Of a stretch of DNA of 64,000 nt, positions 57,742 to 64,000 are shown in pieces; position 1 is the stretch's first letter, and each line of letters starts with the position of its first letter. The stretch covers positions 62,001-126,000 of the forward strand of contig JAPZUC010000003.1 in the NCBI GenBank assembly GCA_027533455.1, given 5' to 3'. Under the pieces are notes generated by a model, which saw only the letters and a program-made list of their open reading frames with translations, searched no databases and was not told the DNA's origin. The DNA comes from Porphyrobacter sp. (GTDB lineage Bacteria; Pseudomonadota; Alphaproteobacteria; Sphingomonadales; Sphingomonadaceae). A program made the translations under genes and the position numbers.

Positions 57742-58644
57742 ATGGCCCATAGCACCCCCACCCCGCCCCGGATGCGCTCCTGGCTGTTCGCGCCCGGGGA
57801 TAGCGAGAAGAAGATGGGCAAGGCGCAGGCCAGCGCCGCAGATATTGCGCTGCTCGATCTGGAGGACTCGGTCTCGCCCGAGAACAAGCCCGCCGCGCGG
57901 GCGATGGTGGCTGAGGTGATCGCTGCGAGCGACAACCGCGCGAGGCTGTGGGTGCGGATTAATCCGATCTCGACTGCCGATTGCATCGCCGATCTGGTGG
58001 CAATCTTGCCCGCTGCGCCCGGCGGTGTGTTTCTGCCCAAGGCGGAGGGCGCTTCGGACATCACGCGGCTGCATCACTTTCTGACCGCGCTGGAAGCAGC
58101 CAATGGCATTCCGCAGGGACGCACGCTGATTGCCGCGCTCGTAACCGAGACAGCGGCGGCAATGTTCCGCACCGGCGACTATGTCGGCAATTACCCCGGC
58201 AAGGCGCGGCTGGTGGCGATGAGCTGGGGCGCCGAAGACCTGTCCTCGGCGCTCGGCTCGCGCGAGCAGCGGGGGCCGGATGGCGAATATGCGCACACTT
58301 ATGAAATGGCACGTAGTCTGTGCCTGATTGGTGCTTCGGCGGCAGGCGTGGCAGCGATCGAGACCGTGCAGCCCGAATTCCGCGACTTGGACGCGCTGGC
58401 GGCGCGCGCGAGGCGGGTGCGAGCGCAGGGCTTCCGCGGGATGCTCGCGATCCACCCCGCGCAGGTCGATCCGATCAACGAAGCCTTCACGCCCAGCGCC
58501 GAGGAACTCGCCCATGCCCGCGCGGTGGTGCGGGCCTTTGCCGACCATCCGGGCGCAGGCGTAGTAGCGCTCGACGGAGCGATGCTGGATCGTCCGCATC
58601 TGGTGCTAGCGCAGCGTTTGCTGGCTGAAGCGGGCGCAGTATAG
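57742..58644 (+). CDS. HpcH/HpaI aldolase / CitE-like CoA-ester lyase
   Basis: A 300-aa protein of the citrate lyase beta-subunit-like family. Start RSWLFAPGDSEKKMGKA, then the metal site DIALLDLEDSVSPENKPAAR, RINPI, VFLPKAEG, and AMSWGAEDLSSALGS are typical. GMLAIHPAQVDPINEAF closes the domain. Such stand-alone CitE proteins cleave malyl-CoA or related esters; the actual substrate is open. ATG at 57742 with GAGAGG ahead; the frame upstream overlaps the hydroxylase gene in antisense. Confidence 0.88.
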   Translation: MAHSTPTPPRMRSWLFAPGDSEKKMGKAQASAADIALLDLEDSVSPENKPAARAMVAEVIAASDNRARLWVRINPISTADCIADLVAILPAAPGGVFLPKAEGASDITRLHHFLTALEAANGIPQGRTLIAALVTETAAAMFRTGDYVGNYPGKARLVAMSWGAEDLSSALGSREQRGPDGEYAHTYEMARSLCLIGASAAGVAAIETVQPEFRDLDALAARARRVRAQGFRGMLAIHPAQVDPINEAFTPSAEELAHARAVVRAFADHPGAGVVALDGAMLDRPHLVLAQRLLAEAGAV

Positions 58645-58680
58645 GTTAAATTATTTTCCTACTATAACCTATTTGGTTAT
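58641..58680. promoter_or_regulatory. Cluster of three TAACC/GGTTA half-sites
   Basis: ATAGGTTA (58641-58648) and TAACCTAT (58665-58672) form an 8-bp inverted repeat, and ATAACC-TATTT-GGTTAT (58664-58680) forms a second, overlapping palindrome with a 5-base centre. The three half-sites stand between the CitE-like gene stop and the 3TM holin gene, in a local AT-rich patch, like an operator for a dimeric repressor. Confidence 0.42.
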
Positions 58681-58715
58681 TTCGTGGCGCGACTCGCAGC
58701 AAGCAGGAGCGCGCA

Positions 58716-59129
58716 ATGGCCCTTATCGATGCCCTCATCGGCCCCATCGCCTCGATCATCGACAAGATCATCCCCGACAAGGAAGCGCAGGCGAAAGCCA
58801 AGATCGAGCTGTTGACGCTCCAGGGCTCGCAGGAGCTGGAGATGCTCGAAACGCAGCTACAGGCCATCGTCGCCGAGGCGAATTCGAGCGACCCGTGGAC
58901 AAGACGCGCCCGCCCGAGCTTTCTGTATGTGATGTATGTCCTGATGCTGGCCTCGCTCCCAATGGGGGTGCTGAGCGCCTTCAACCCCGCCGCAGCCCAC
59001 AAAATCGCGGCGGGCATGAATGCCTATCTCGCTGGCCTGCCCGAGCCGCTCTACGCGCTCTTTGGCACCGGCTACCTCGGCTATACCGCCGCCCGCCAGT
59101 GGGGGAAGGTCAAGGGGGTAGATCGGTAG
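58716..59129 (+). CDS. 3TM-type holin family protein (GTA/phage type)
   Basis: A 137-aa protein of the GTA_holin_3TM kind (PF11351). It starts with an amphipathic stretch (LIGPIASIIDKIIPDKEAQAKAKIELL), a coiled helix, then the typical DPWTRRARPSFLYVMYVLM and two further hydrophobic segments. These proteins occur in alphaproteobacterial gene-transfer-agent and prophage lysis modules. No capsid, terminase or endolysin gene lies within the window, so this is an orphan copy. It stands between AT-rich segments, suggesting a mobile origin. Confidence 0.82.
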   Translation: MALIDALIGPIASIIDKIIPDKEAQAKAKIELLTLQGSQELEMLETQLQAIVAEANSSDPWTRRARPSFLYVMYVLMLASLPMGVLSAFNPAAAHKIAAGMNAYLAGLPEPLYALFGTGYLGYTAARQWGKVKGVDR

Positions 59130-59260
59130 TAGAGGATTATTATTCACATTTATTATATTATCGAAGTAAACATCTATTACAGATCATTCTGTAAAATATT
59201 TCCGAATATGATAAATATTGATCATCGAATATATTCAACATTGATTTTTGCCAGACTCCG
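59130..59260. other. AT-rich island downstream of the holin gene
   Basis: About 130 bases of strongly AT-rich sequence stand out in an otherwise GC-rich region. It contains a perfect palindrome GAATATATTC (59227-59236) and one match to the DnaA-box consensus (TTATTCACA, 59140-59148). It probably includes the promoter of the lipoprotein gene at 59291. An open frame on the minus strand here (59158-59484) looks accidental. Confidence 0.6.
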
Positions 59261-59290
59261 CTGGCCCGACTTTTCAACAAGGGCCAACCC

Positions 59291-59683
59291 ATGAAAAACA
59301 TATCTCTCATCGCAATTGCCGCGGTCACGTCGCTGGTAGTTTCCGGCTGTTCGTCCACCAACCCCATGACCACCGGCGACCGCATATCGCAGCGCGGCGG
59401 TGTCATTTCCGACTTCGGCGACAGCTGGTCACAAGGCGAGAATGATGTCGAACAGGGCCGCAAGTCAGTTGCCAAAAGCGCCAAACGGCTTGCCGATGGC
59501 GAGAAGGACCTCGAACGGGCCCGCCAAAAGGTCGCCGAGGCAGAGGCGCAGATCAGCGCCGCCCGGTCGGCGCGGATCAGCGGTGAGCAGCAGATCGAGA
59601 GCGGGCGGACAGCAATGGAACGCGCTGAAGCCGCCTACTCGGCGACGAAAGCCGGCCCGTCGGCCCTTCCCACCGCGAACTAG
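59291..59683 (+). CDS. Small predicted lipoprotein with coiled coil
   Basis: A 130-aa protein with a signal peptide ending in the lipobox VVSGC. From about residue 50 to 115 it is a charged, Ala/Glu/Lys/Arg-rich helix with heptad character (RKSVAKSAKRLADGEKDLER), similar in shape to Lpp- or OmpH-like periplasmic helices. No named family is recognised. Its position after an AT-rich region suggests its own promoter. Confidence 0.75.
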   Translation: MKNISLIAIAAVTSLVVSGCSSTNPMTTGDRISQRGGVISDFGDSWSQGENDVEQGRKSVAKSAKRLADGEKDLERARQKVAEAEAQISAARSARISGEQQIESGRTAMERAEAAYSATKAGPSALPTAN

Positions 59684-59762
59684 GCCGCACTTGCGGTTTA
59701 CGTGGCGCGGCAGTAACCATGCTCTTCCTGAAGCCTTCGCCGTGCGATAAGGGCTGCCAAGC

Positions 59763-60203
59763 ATGACCGACCTCGTCTACGTCCTCAATGGCCCCAACCT
59801 CAATCTCCTCGGCACGCGCGAGCCGGAGATTTATGGCACCACCACGCTCGACGATATCGCCGGGATGCTGGAAGACCGCGCCCGCGAACTGGGCCTCGAA
59901 ATCGAGATGCGCCAGACCAATCACGAAGGCATGCTGGTCGACTGGCTGCATGAAGCGCAGGCGGAAGGCGGGCGCGCCGTGCTACTCAATGCGGCGGCCT
60001 ATACCCACACTTCCGTGGCGCTGCTCGATGCAATCAAGGCGATCCGCACGCCGGTGATCGAGGTGCACCTGTCCGACCCCAAGACCCGCGAAACGTTCCG
60101 CCATCTGTCGTACGTGGGCATGGCTGCGGCCATGACGGTCGAGGGCCACGGCGCCGATTCCTACCGCATTGCGCTCGAAGCCGTAGCGTCGGGGAAGGTG
60201 TAA
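59763..60203 (+). CDS. aroQ: 3-dehydroquinate dehydratase, type II
   Basis: A 146-aa type II dehydroquinase of the shikimate pathway. VLNGPNLNLLGTREPEIYG holds the Asn-Leu and catalytic Tyr region, RQTNHEGMLVDWLHEA and NAAAYTHTSVAL follow, and the catalytic His lies in VIEVHLSDP. It lies just ahead of accB-accC, a common order in alphaproteobacteria. Confidence 0.96.
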   Translation: MTDLVYVLNGPNLNLLGTREPEIYGTTTLDDIAGMLEDRARELGLEIEMRQTNHEGMLVDWLHEAQAEGGRAVLLNAAAYTHTSVALLDAIKAIRTPVIEVHLSDPKTRETFRHLSYVGMAAAMTVEGHGADSYRIALEAVASGKV

Positions 60204-60322
60204 TTCGTCACCGAACTTTCACATTTTGCACCCTTGCCACTTGCCAGCCGCAATTCGCGGCAATAGTCCCCGCGGCACAAAAGGCGCAGCATCGCGCGCT
60301 CAGGTTTTCATAAGGGGCATAC

Positions 60323-60835
60323 ATGGCAAACGACGCTGGCCAAGGCAGCAAGGCGAACGGGCGCAAGTCGGGCATGAATATCGACACCGCACTGGTGCGC
60401 GAGCTGGCCGAACTGCTTAACGAAACCGGCCTGACCGAGATCGAGGTCGAGGACGACGACCGCAAGATCCGCGTGTCGCGTGCGAGCATGGCTGCCGCCG
60501 CACCGGTCTATGCCGCTGCCCCAGCTCCGGCTGCTGCGCCCGCACCCGCGGCGGCTGCGCCTGCTCCGGCAGAGCCAGCGGCCCCGGCCGGGCCAGACCT
60601 CAAGAACGCTGTGAAGTCCCCGATGGTCGGCACCGGCTACCTCACGCCCGAACCGGGCGCTGCGCCGTTCATCACGGTCGGCCAGGCGGTCCAGGAAGGC
60701 GACACCCTGCTGATCGTCGAAGCGATGAAGGTCATGAACCCGATCACCGCGCCGCGCGCCGGCACGATCACCGCGATCCTGATCGAAACCGCCCAGCCGG
60801 TCGAATTCGACCAGCCGCTGGTGGTGATCTCGTAA
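60323..60835 (+). CDS. accB: Acetyl-CoA carboxylase biotin carboxyl carrier protein
   Basis: A 170-aa BCCP. The N-terminal part ([25 protein letters not shown]) is followed by an Ala/Pro linker at about residues 57-90 and the biotinyl domain. The biotin-accepting Lys136 is in VEAMKVMNP. It carries carboxyl groups between AccC and the carboxyltransferase in fatty acid synthesis. accC starts 4 bases after its stop. Confidence 0.96.
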   Translation: MANDAGQGSKANGRKSGMNIDTALVRELAELLNETGLTEIEVEDDDRKIRVSRASMAAAAPVYAAAPAPAAAPAPAAAAPAPAEPAAPAGPDLKNAVKSPMVGTGYLTPEPGAAPFITVGQAVQEGDTLLIVEAMKVMNPITAPRAGTITAILIETAQPVEFDQPLVVIS

Positions 60836-60839
60836 GAAC

Positions 60840-62189
60840 ATGGGCATTAAACGCATCCTGATCGCCAATCGCGGCGAGATCGCCTTGCGCATCCACCGCG
60901 CAGCGCACGAAATGGGGATCGAGACGGTCGCGGTGCATTCCACCGCCGATGCCGACGCGATGCACGTGCGGCTTGCCGACCATGCCGTGTGCATCGGCCC
61001 GCCGCCTGCCACGGACAGCTATCTCAACGTGGCCAACATCATCTCGGCCGCCGAGATTGCACAGTGCGATGCGATCCACCCCGGCTACGGCTTCCTGTCG
61101 GAGAACGCCAAATTCGCCGATATTGTCGAAGCCCACGACATCATCTGGATCGGCCCCAAGCCGGAACATATCCGCACGATGGGCGACAAGATCGAGGCAA
61201 AGCGCACCGCAGGCGCGCTCGGTCTCCCGCTCGTCCCCGGCTCGGATGGCGCTGTCTCCGACATCACCGAAGCCAAGGCGATTGCGGAAGCCGCTGGCTA
61301 TCCGGTGATCATCAAAGCCGCTTCGGGCGGCGGTGGGCGCGGCATGAAAGTGTGCAATGGCCCCGACCAGCTCGAAACGCTGATCCAGCAGGCCGGCTCC
61401 GAGGCGAAAGCCGCCTTCGGTGATGCGACAGTCTATATCGAGAAGTATCTGGGCAACCCGCGCCATATCGAATTCCAGGTGTTCGGCGACGGCAATGGCA
61501 ATGCGATCCATCTGGGCGAGCGTGATTGCTCGCTCCAGCGCCGCCACCAGAAGGTGCTGGAAGAAGCCCCCTCGCCCGTCATCTCGGTGGAGGAACGGAT
61601 GCGCATGGGCGAGGTCTGCGCCAAGGCCATGCGCGACATGGGCTATCGCGGGGCTGGTACGATCGAATTCCTGTGGGAAAACGGCGAGTTCTACTTCATC
61701 GAGATGAACACCCGCCTGCAGGTCGAACACCCGGTGACCGAAGCGATCACCGGCGTCGATCTGGTGCGCGAACAGATACGCATCGCCGAAGGGCGTCCGC
61801 TGTCTGTGGCGCAGGAGGATATCGAGTTCCACGGCCATGCGATCGAATGCCGGATCAACGCCGAAGACCCGTTCAACTTCGCGCCCTCGCCCGGCCTTGT
61901 GACCTATTTCCATGCTGCAGGCGGTATGCATGTGCGCGTGGATTCAGGCCTTTACGCCGGATACAAGATCCCGCCTTATTACGACAGCATGATCGCCAAG
62001 CTGATCGTCTACGGGCGCACCCGCGAAGGCTGCATCATGCGGCTTCGGCGGGCGCTGGAGGAAATGGTGGTCGAGGGCGTGAAGACCAACATCCCGCTGC
62101 ATCAGGAACTGCTGCGACAGGATGACGTCCTCAACGGCGACTATTCAATCAAGTGGCTGGAACAGTGGCTGGAGGAGCGGGAGGCCTGA
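60840..62189 (+). CDS. accC: Acetyl-CoA carboxylase biotin carboxylase subunit
   Basis: A 449-aa biotin carboxylase that uses ATP and bicarbonate to carboxylate BCCP-biotin. The N-terminus [19 protein letters not shown], the ATP-grasp loop [15 protein letters not shown], the catalytic segment [16 protein letters not shown] and ECRINAEDP are present. Coupled to accB. It is a bicarbonate consumer, and so a possible beneficiary of the DabAB transporter, though this link is only inferred. Confidence 0.97.
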   Translation: MGIKRILIANRGEIALRIHRAAHEMGIETVAVHSTADADAMHVRLADHAVCIGPPPATDSYLNVANIISAAEIAQCDAIHPGYGFLSENAKFADIVEAHDIIWIGPKPEHIRTMGDKIEAKRTAGALGLPLVPGSDGAVSDITEAKAIAEAAGYPVIIKAASGGGGRGMKVCNGPDQLETLIQQAGSEAKAAFGDATVYIEKYLGNPRHIEFQVFGDGNGNAIHLGERDCSLQRRHQKVLEEAPSPVISVEERMRMGEVCAKAMRDMGYRGAGTIEFLWENGEFYFIEMNTRLQVEHPVTEAITGVDLVREQIRIAEGRPLSVAQEDIEFHGHAIECRINAEDPFNFAPSPGLVTYFHAAGGMHVRVDSGLYAGYKIPPYYDSMIAKLIVYGRTREGCIMRLRRALEEMVVEGVKTNIPLHQELLRQDDVLNGDYSIKWLEQWLEEREA

Positions 62190-62244
62190 TCCCGCAATGC
62201 CTGGCGGTGCCGCAATGCTGCACCGCAACACAAATCGACACCGT

Positions 62245-62279
62245 GAACGGGCGGAGGGGCTGGACCCTTCCGCCCGTTC
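62245..62279 (+). terminator. Hairpin after accC
   Basis: An 11-bp stem GAACGGGCGGA / TCCGCCCGTTC with a further GGG/CCC extension across one bulge follows the accC stop by 55 bases. No clear T-run follows, so it may be a weak terminator or 3'-end stabiliser. Confidence 0.5.
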
Positions 62280-62416
62280 GCTTATGACAGCGATCTCCTC
62301 CCCTTCGAGAAGACGAGTTTTGGTTTGCAGCGGCGTGTTTTGACGCGCTTTTCTTGTCTCGCCCCGCTAACAGGGCTGTGGGATTTGCGCTGCACGCTTG
62401 TGCGAAGGAGTGATGG

Positions 62417-63727
62417 ATGAGCCGCAAGACCCAGATTGTCGTCGTCGGCGGAGGTGCGGGCGGGCTCGAGCTGGTCCGCAGGCTCGGCGCGAAATATGGC
62501 CGCAAGAAGCACGACATCATCCTTGTCGACAAGAACCTCTCGCACATCTGGAAGCCGCTGCTGCACGAGGTCGCGGCCGGCTCGCTCGACGCCAATCTCG
62601 ACGAGGTCGGCTATCGCGGGCATTGTTACCGCTGGGGCTACCGGTTCTTCCAAGGCAGCCTCGAGGGCATTGATCGCGCGGCCAAGACAATACGCCTCGC
62701 CCCGGTCAAGGACGAGGACGGCAGCGAGCTGATCGCGGGCCATACCATCCGCTATGATATCCTCGCGCTGGCGATGGGTTCGGTGTCCAACGACTTCGGC
62801 GTGCCGGGGGTGAAGGAGCATTGCCTCTATCTCGACAGCCGCGAACAGGCCGACCGGTTCCGCACGCGCCTGCTCAGCCACTGCCTGCGGGTCAGCCGGG
62901 CGATGATGAATGATCCGGGCGCGGACGAACAGGTGCGCATCGCCATCGTCGGCGGCGGCGCGACCGGCGTGGAGCTGGCAGCCGAGCTTTACAACGCTGC
63001 AGGCGCGCTGCGGCATTACGGACTGGAAGTTTTCGACGAGAGCCGGATGCATGTCACCCTGCTCGAAGCAGGGACGCGCATCCTCCCCGCCCTCCCCGAC
63101 AAGCTCGCCGCCGCCGCCAAGCACGAACTGGAAGTGCTCGGTGTGGCTGTGCGCCCGGACGTGCAGGTGGTCGAGGCGCGCCCGCGCCAGCTCATTACCA
63201 AAACCGGTGAGGTGATCGAAGCCGATCTGATAGTCTGGGCGGCGGGCGTGAAGGGTGCGGATTTCCTGTCCGGCCTGGGCCTCGAGACCAACGGCCGCAA
63301 CCAGATCCTCGTTACCGATACGCTCCAGACGACGGTCGATCCCAATATCTACGCGCTTGGCGACTGCGCTAGCTACACCGCGCCGGGTGAGGACCGCCCC
63401 GTCCCGCCGCGCGCGCAGGCAGCACACCAGATGGCCGAGACGGTGTTCGCCAATATTGTCCGGATGCAGCAGGGCCGCGCGCTCACGCACTTCGTCTACC
63501 GGGACAAGGGCTCGCTGGTGTCGCTATCGCGCTTCTCGACCGTGGGTAGCCTGATGGGCAATTTGGTTGGTGGCAGCATGGCGATCGAAGGGCGGCTGGC
63601 GCGGTTGATCTATACCTCGCTCTATCAGCTTCACCTGATCGGCATTCACGGCTGGATCAAGGCGACCTTCCTGATGCTGGTTGGCCGCGTGAACCGCATT
63701 GTGCGGCCGCGGCTCAAGCTGCACTAA
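62417..63727 (+). CDS. Type II NADH dehydrogenase-like FAD oxidoreductase
   Basis: A 436-aa two-dinucleotide-binding flavoprotein. FAD binding is shown by IVVVGGGAGGLELVRRLG; NAD binding by VRIAIVGGGATGVELAAELY; the family block NIYALGDCASY follows. The C-terminal part includes AHQMAETVFANI and an amphipathic membrane-anchoring tail (GWIKATFLMLVGRVNRIV). NDH-2 enzymes feed quinones without pumping protons. The ATG at 62417 follows AAGGAG. Confidence 0.92.
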   Translation: MSRKTQIVVVGGGAGGLELVRRLGAKYGRKKHDIILVDKNLSHIWKPLLHEVAAGSLDANLDEVGYRGHCYRWGYRFFQGSLEGIDRAAKTIRLAPVKDEDGSELIAGHTIRYDILALAMGSVSNDFGVPGVKEHCLYLDSREQADRFRTRLLSHCLRVSRAMMNDPGADEQVRIAIVGGGATGVELAAELYNAAGALRHYGLEVFDESRMHVTLLEAGTRILPALPDKLAAAAKHELEVLGVAVRPDVQVVEARPRQLITKTGEVIEADLIVWAAGVKGADFLSGLGLETNGRNQILVTDTLQTTVDPNIYALGDCASYTAPGEDRPVPPRAQAAHQMAETVFANIVRMQQGRALTHFVYRDKGSLVSLSRFSTVGSLMGNLVGGSMAIEGRLARLIYTSLYQLHLIGIHGWIKATFLMLVGRVNRIVRPRLKLH

Positions 63728-63978
63728 CGGATTTCCGGTTTTCCGGTCCGCATCCAGCGGCGCTGTCTGATCACGTTGATCGGATGGCCGATGCTAATGA
63801 TCCCAAGCACCAGAGCGAACATCACGGCCACCTCCGTGTCCGACCGGGGACCGGGCGCAATGTCCTGCGACATTGCTACACCGAACATCAACACCGCGAT
63901 GGCGCCAATGAAGCACGGCACATAGTAAAGGGCGACGCGGCGGGAATGCATTGAAGTCCCGCGCATGAACACCGGCAA
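63724..63978 (-). CDS. Small two-helix membrane protein near the window edge
   Basis: An 84-aa product with two hydrophobic segments (YYVPCFIGAIAVLMFGVAM and VAVMFALVLGIISIG) and a basic C-terminus. The frame remains open towards the window end, so the true start may lie outside; internal ATGs at 63966 and 63951 are alternatives. Its stop overlaps the end of the NDH-2 gene by 4 bases, tail to tail. No family is recognised. Confidence 0.5.
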   Translation of the reverse strand: MPVFMRGTSMHSRRVALYYVPCFIGAIAVLMFGVAMSQDIAPGPRSDTEVAVMFALVLGIISIGHPINVIRQRRWMRTGKPEIR

Positions 63979-64000
63979 ACGCTTCCACTTTCTGGGGAGA

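Noticed and set aside
57559..58599. 346-codon open frame on the minus strand
   Set aside because: Antisense to the CitE-like gene; composition is typical of a shadow frame.
59140..59148. Single DnaA-box match in an AT-rich segment, considered as a replication origin
   Set aside because: Only one box, no DnaA-box cluster and no origin-flanking genes; AT-richness fits a promoter region or foreign DNA.

Overview
The window is GC-rich, gene-dense chromosomal DNA from an alphaproteobacterium, most likely Sphingomonadales and perhaps Erythrobacteraceae. This placement is inferred from gene content: a mitochondrial-type complex I accessory subunit (NDUFS4-like), a DUF6456 gene divergent from an XRE regulator, a gene-transfer-agent type 3TM holin, an exported TonB-receptor/GMC catabolic locus, and the order rseP-dxr-cdsA-uppS-frr-pyrH / tsf-rpsB. 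No rRNA operon, IS element, prophage or CRISPR array was seen.

Layout. 1-7268 (minus) is the translation and envelope block rpsB, tsf, pyrH, frr, uppS, cdsA, dxr, rseP (cut by the window edge), with a lipoprotein esterase inserted between tsf and pyrH. 7560-10579 holds a small membrane protein gene under a candidate LexA box, then the phospholipid genes pssA and psd and a KAS III-like enzyme. 10627-15638 is a LysR regulator divergent from dabB-dabA, the DAB inorganic-carbon transporter. 15639-18350 is a decaying stretch: a membrane-protein pseudogene with an internal deletion and frameshift, then nearly 1 kb without a gene that contains an almost perfect parS palindrome. 18351-26775 is a catabolic/uptake locus (SDR, cupin, GMC oxidoreductase, then TetR, TonB-dependent receptor, exported SurE).

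26958-39173 is housekeeping: tRNA-Tyr, rlmB, a lipoprotein, hupB, lon, ybaB-dnaX, SRP RNA, the NDUFS4-like subunit, hrpB, a polyprenyl diphosphate synthase and chorismate mutase. 39295-44957 is an envelope-signalling block: ECF sigma factor with a probable anti-sigma factor and a secreted protein, a PepSY protein with an OmpR-type regulator and sensor kinase, and a SIMPL-domain protein. 45087-49887 holds uup, a UDG-superfamily gene, a DUF6456 gene broken by an in-frame stop, an XRE regulator and a GT4 glycosyltransferase. 49900-52867 is yajC-secD-secF. 53087-57555 has tRNA-Pro and a molybdenum hydroxylase set (xdhC, mocA-like, large and 2Fe-2S subunits). 57742-63978 has a CitE-like lyase, an orphan 3TM holin, a lipoprotein, aroQ, accB-accC, a type II NADH dehydrogenase and a small membrane protein at the edge.

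The most notable observations are: a small transmembrane protein behind a GAAC-N7-GAAC box, which could be an SOS-induced membrane effector; a LysR gene whose complete reading frame has no ATG, GTG or TTG start and appears to use ATC; a near-perfect parS site beside a pseudogene; a nonsense codon in the DUF6456 gene; and a SurE phosphatase with a Sec signal peptide translationally coupled to a TonB-dependent receptor.
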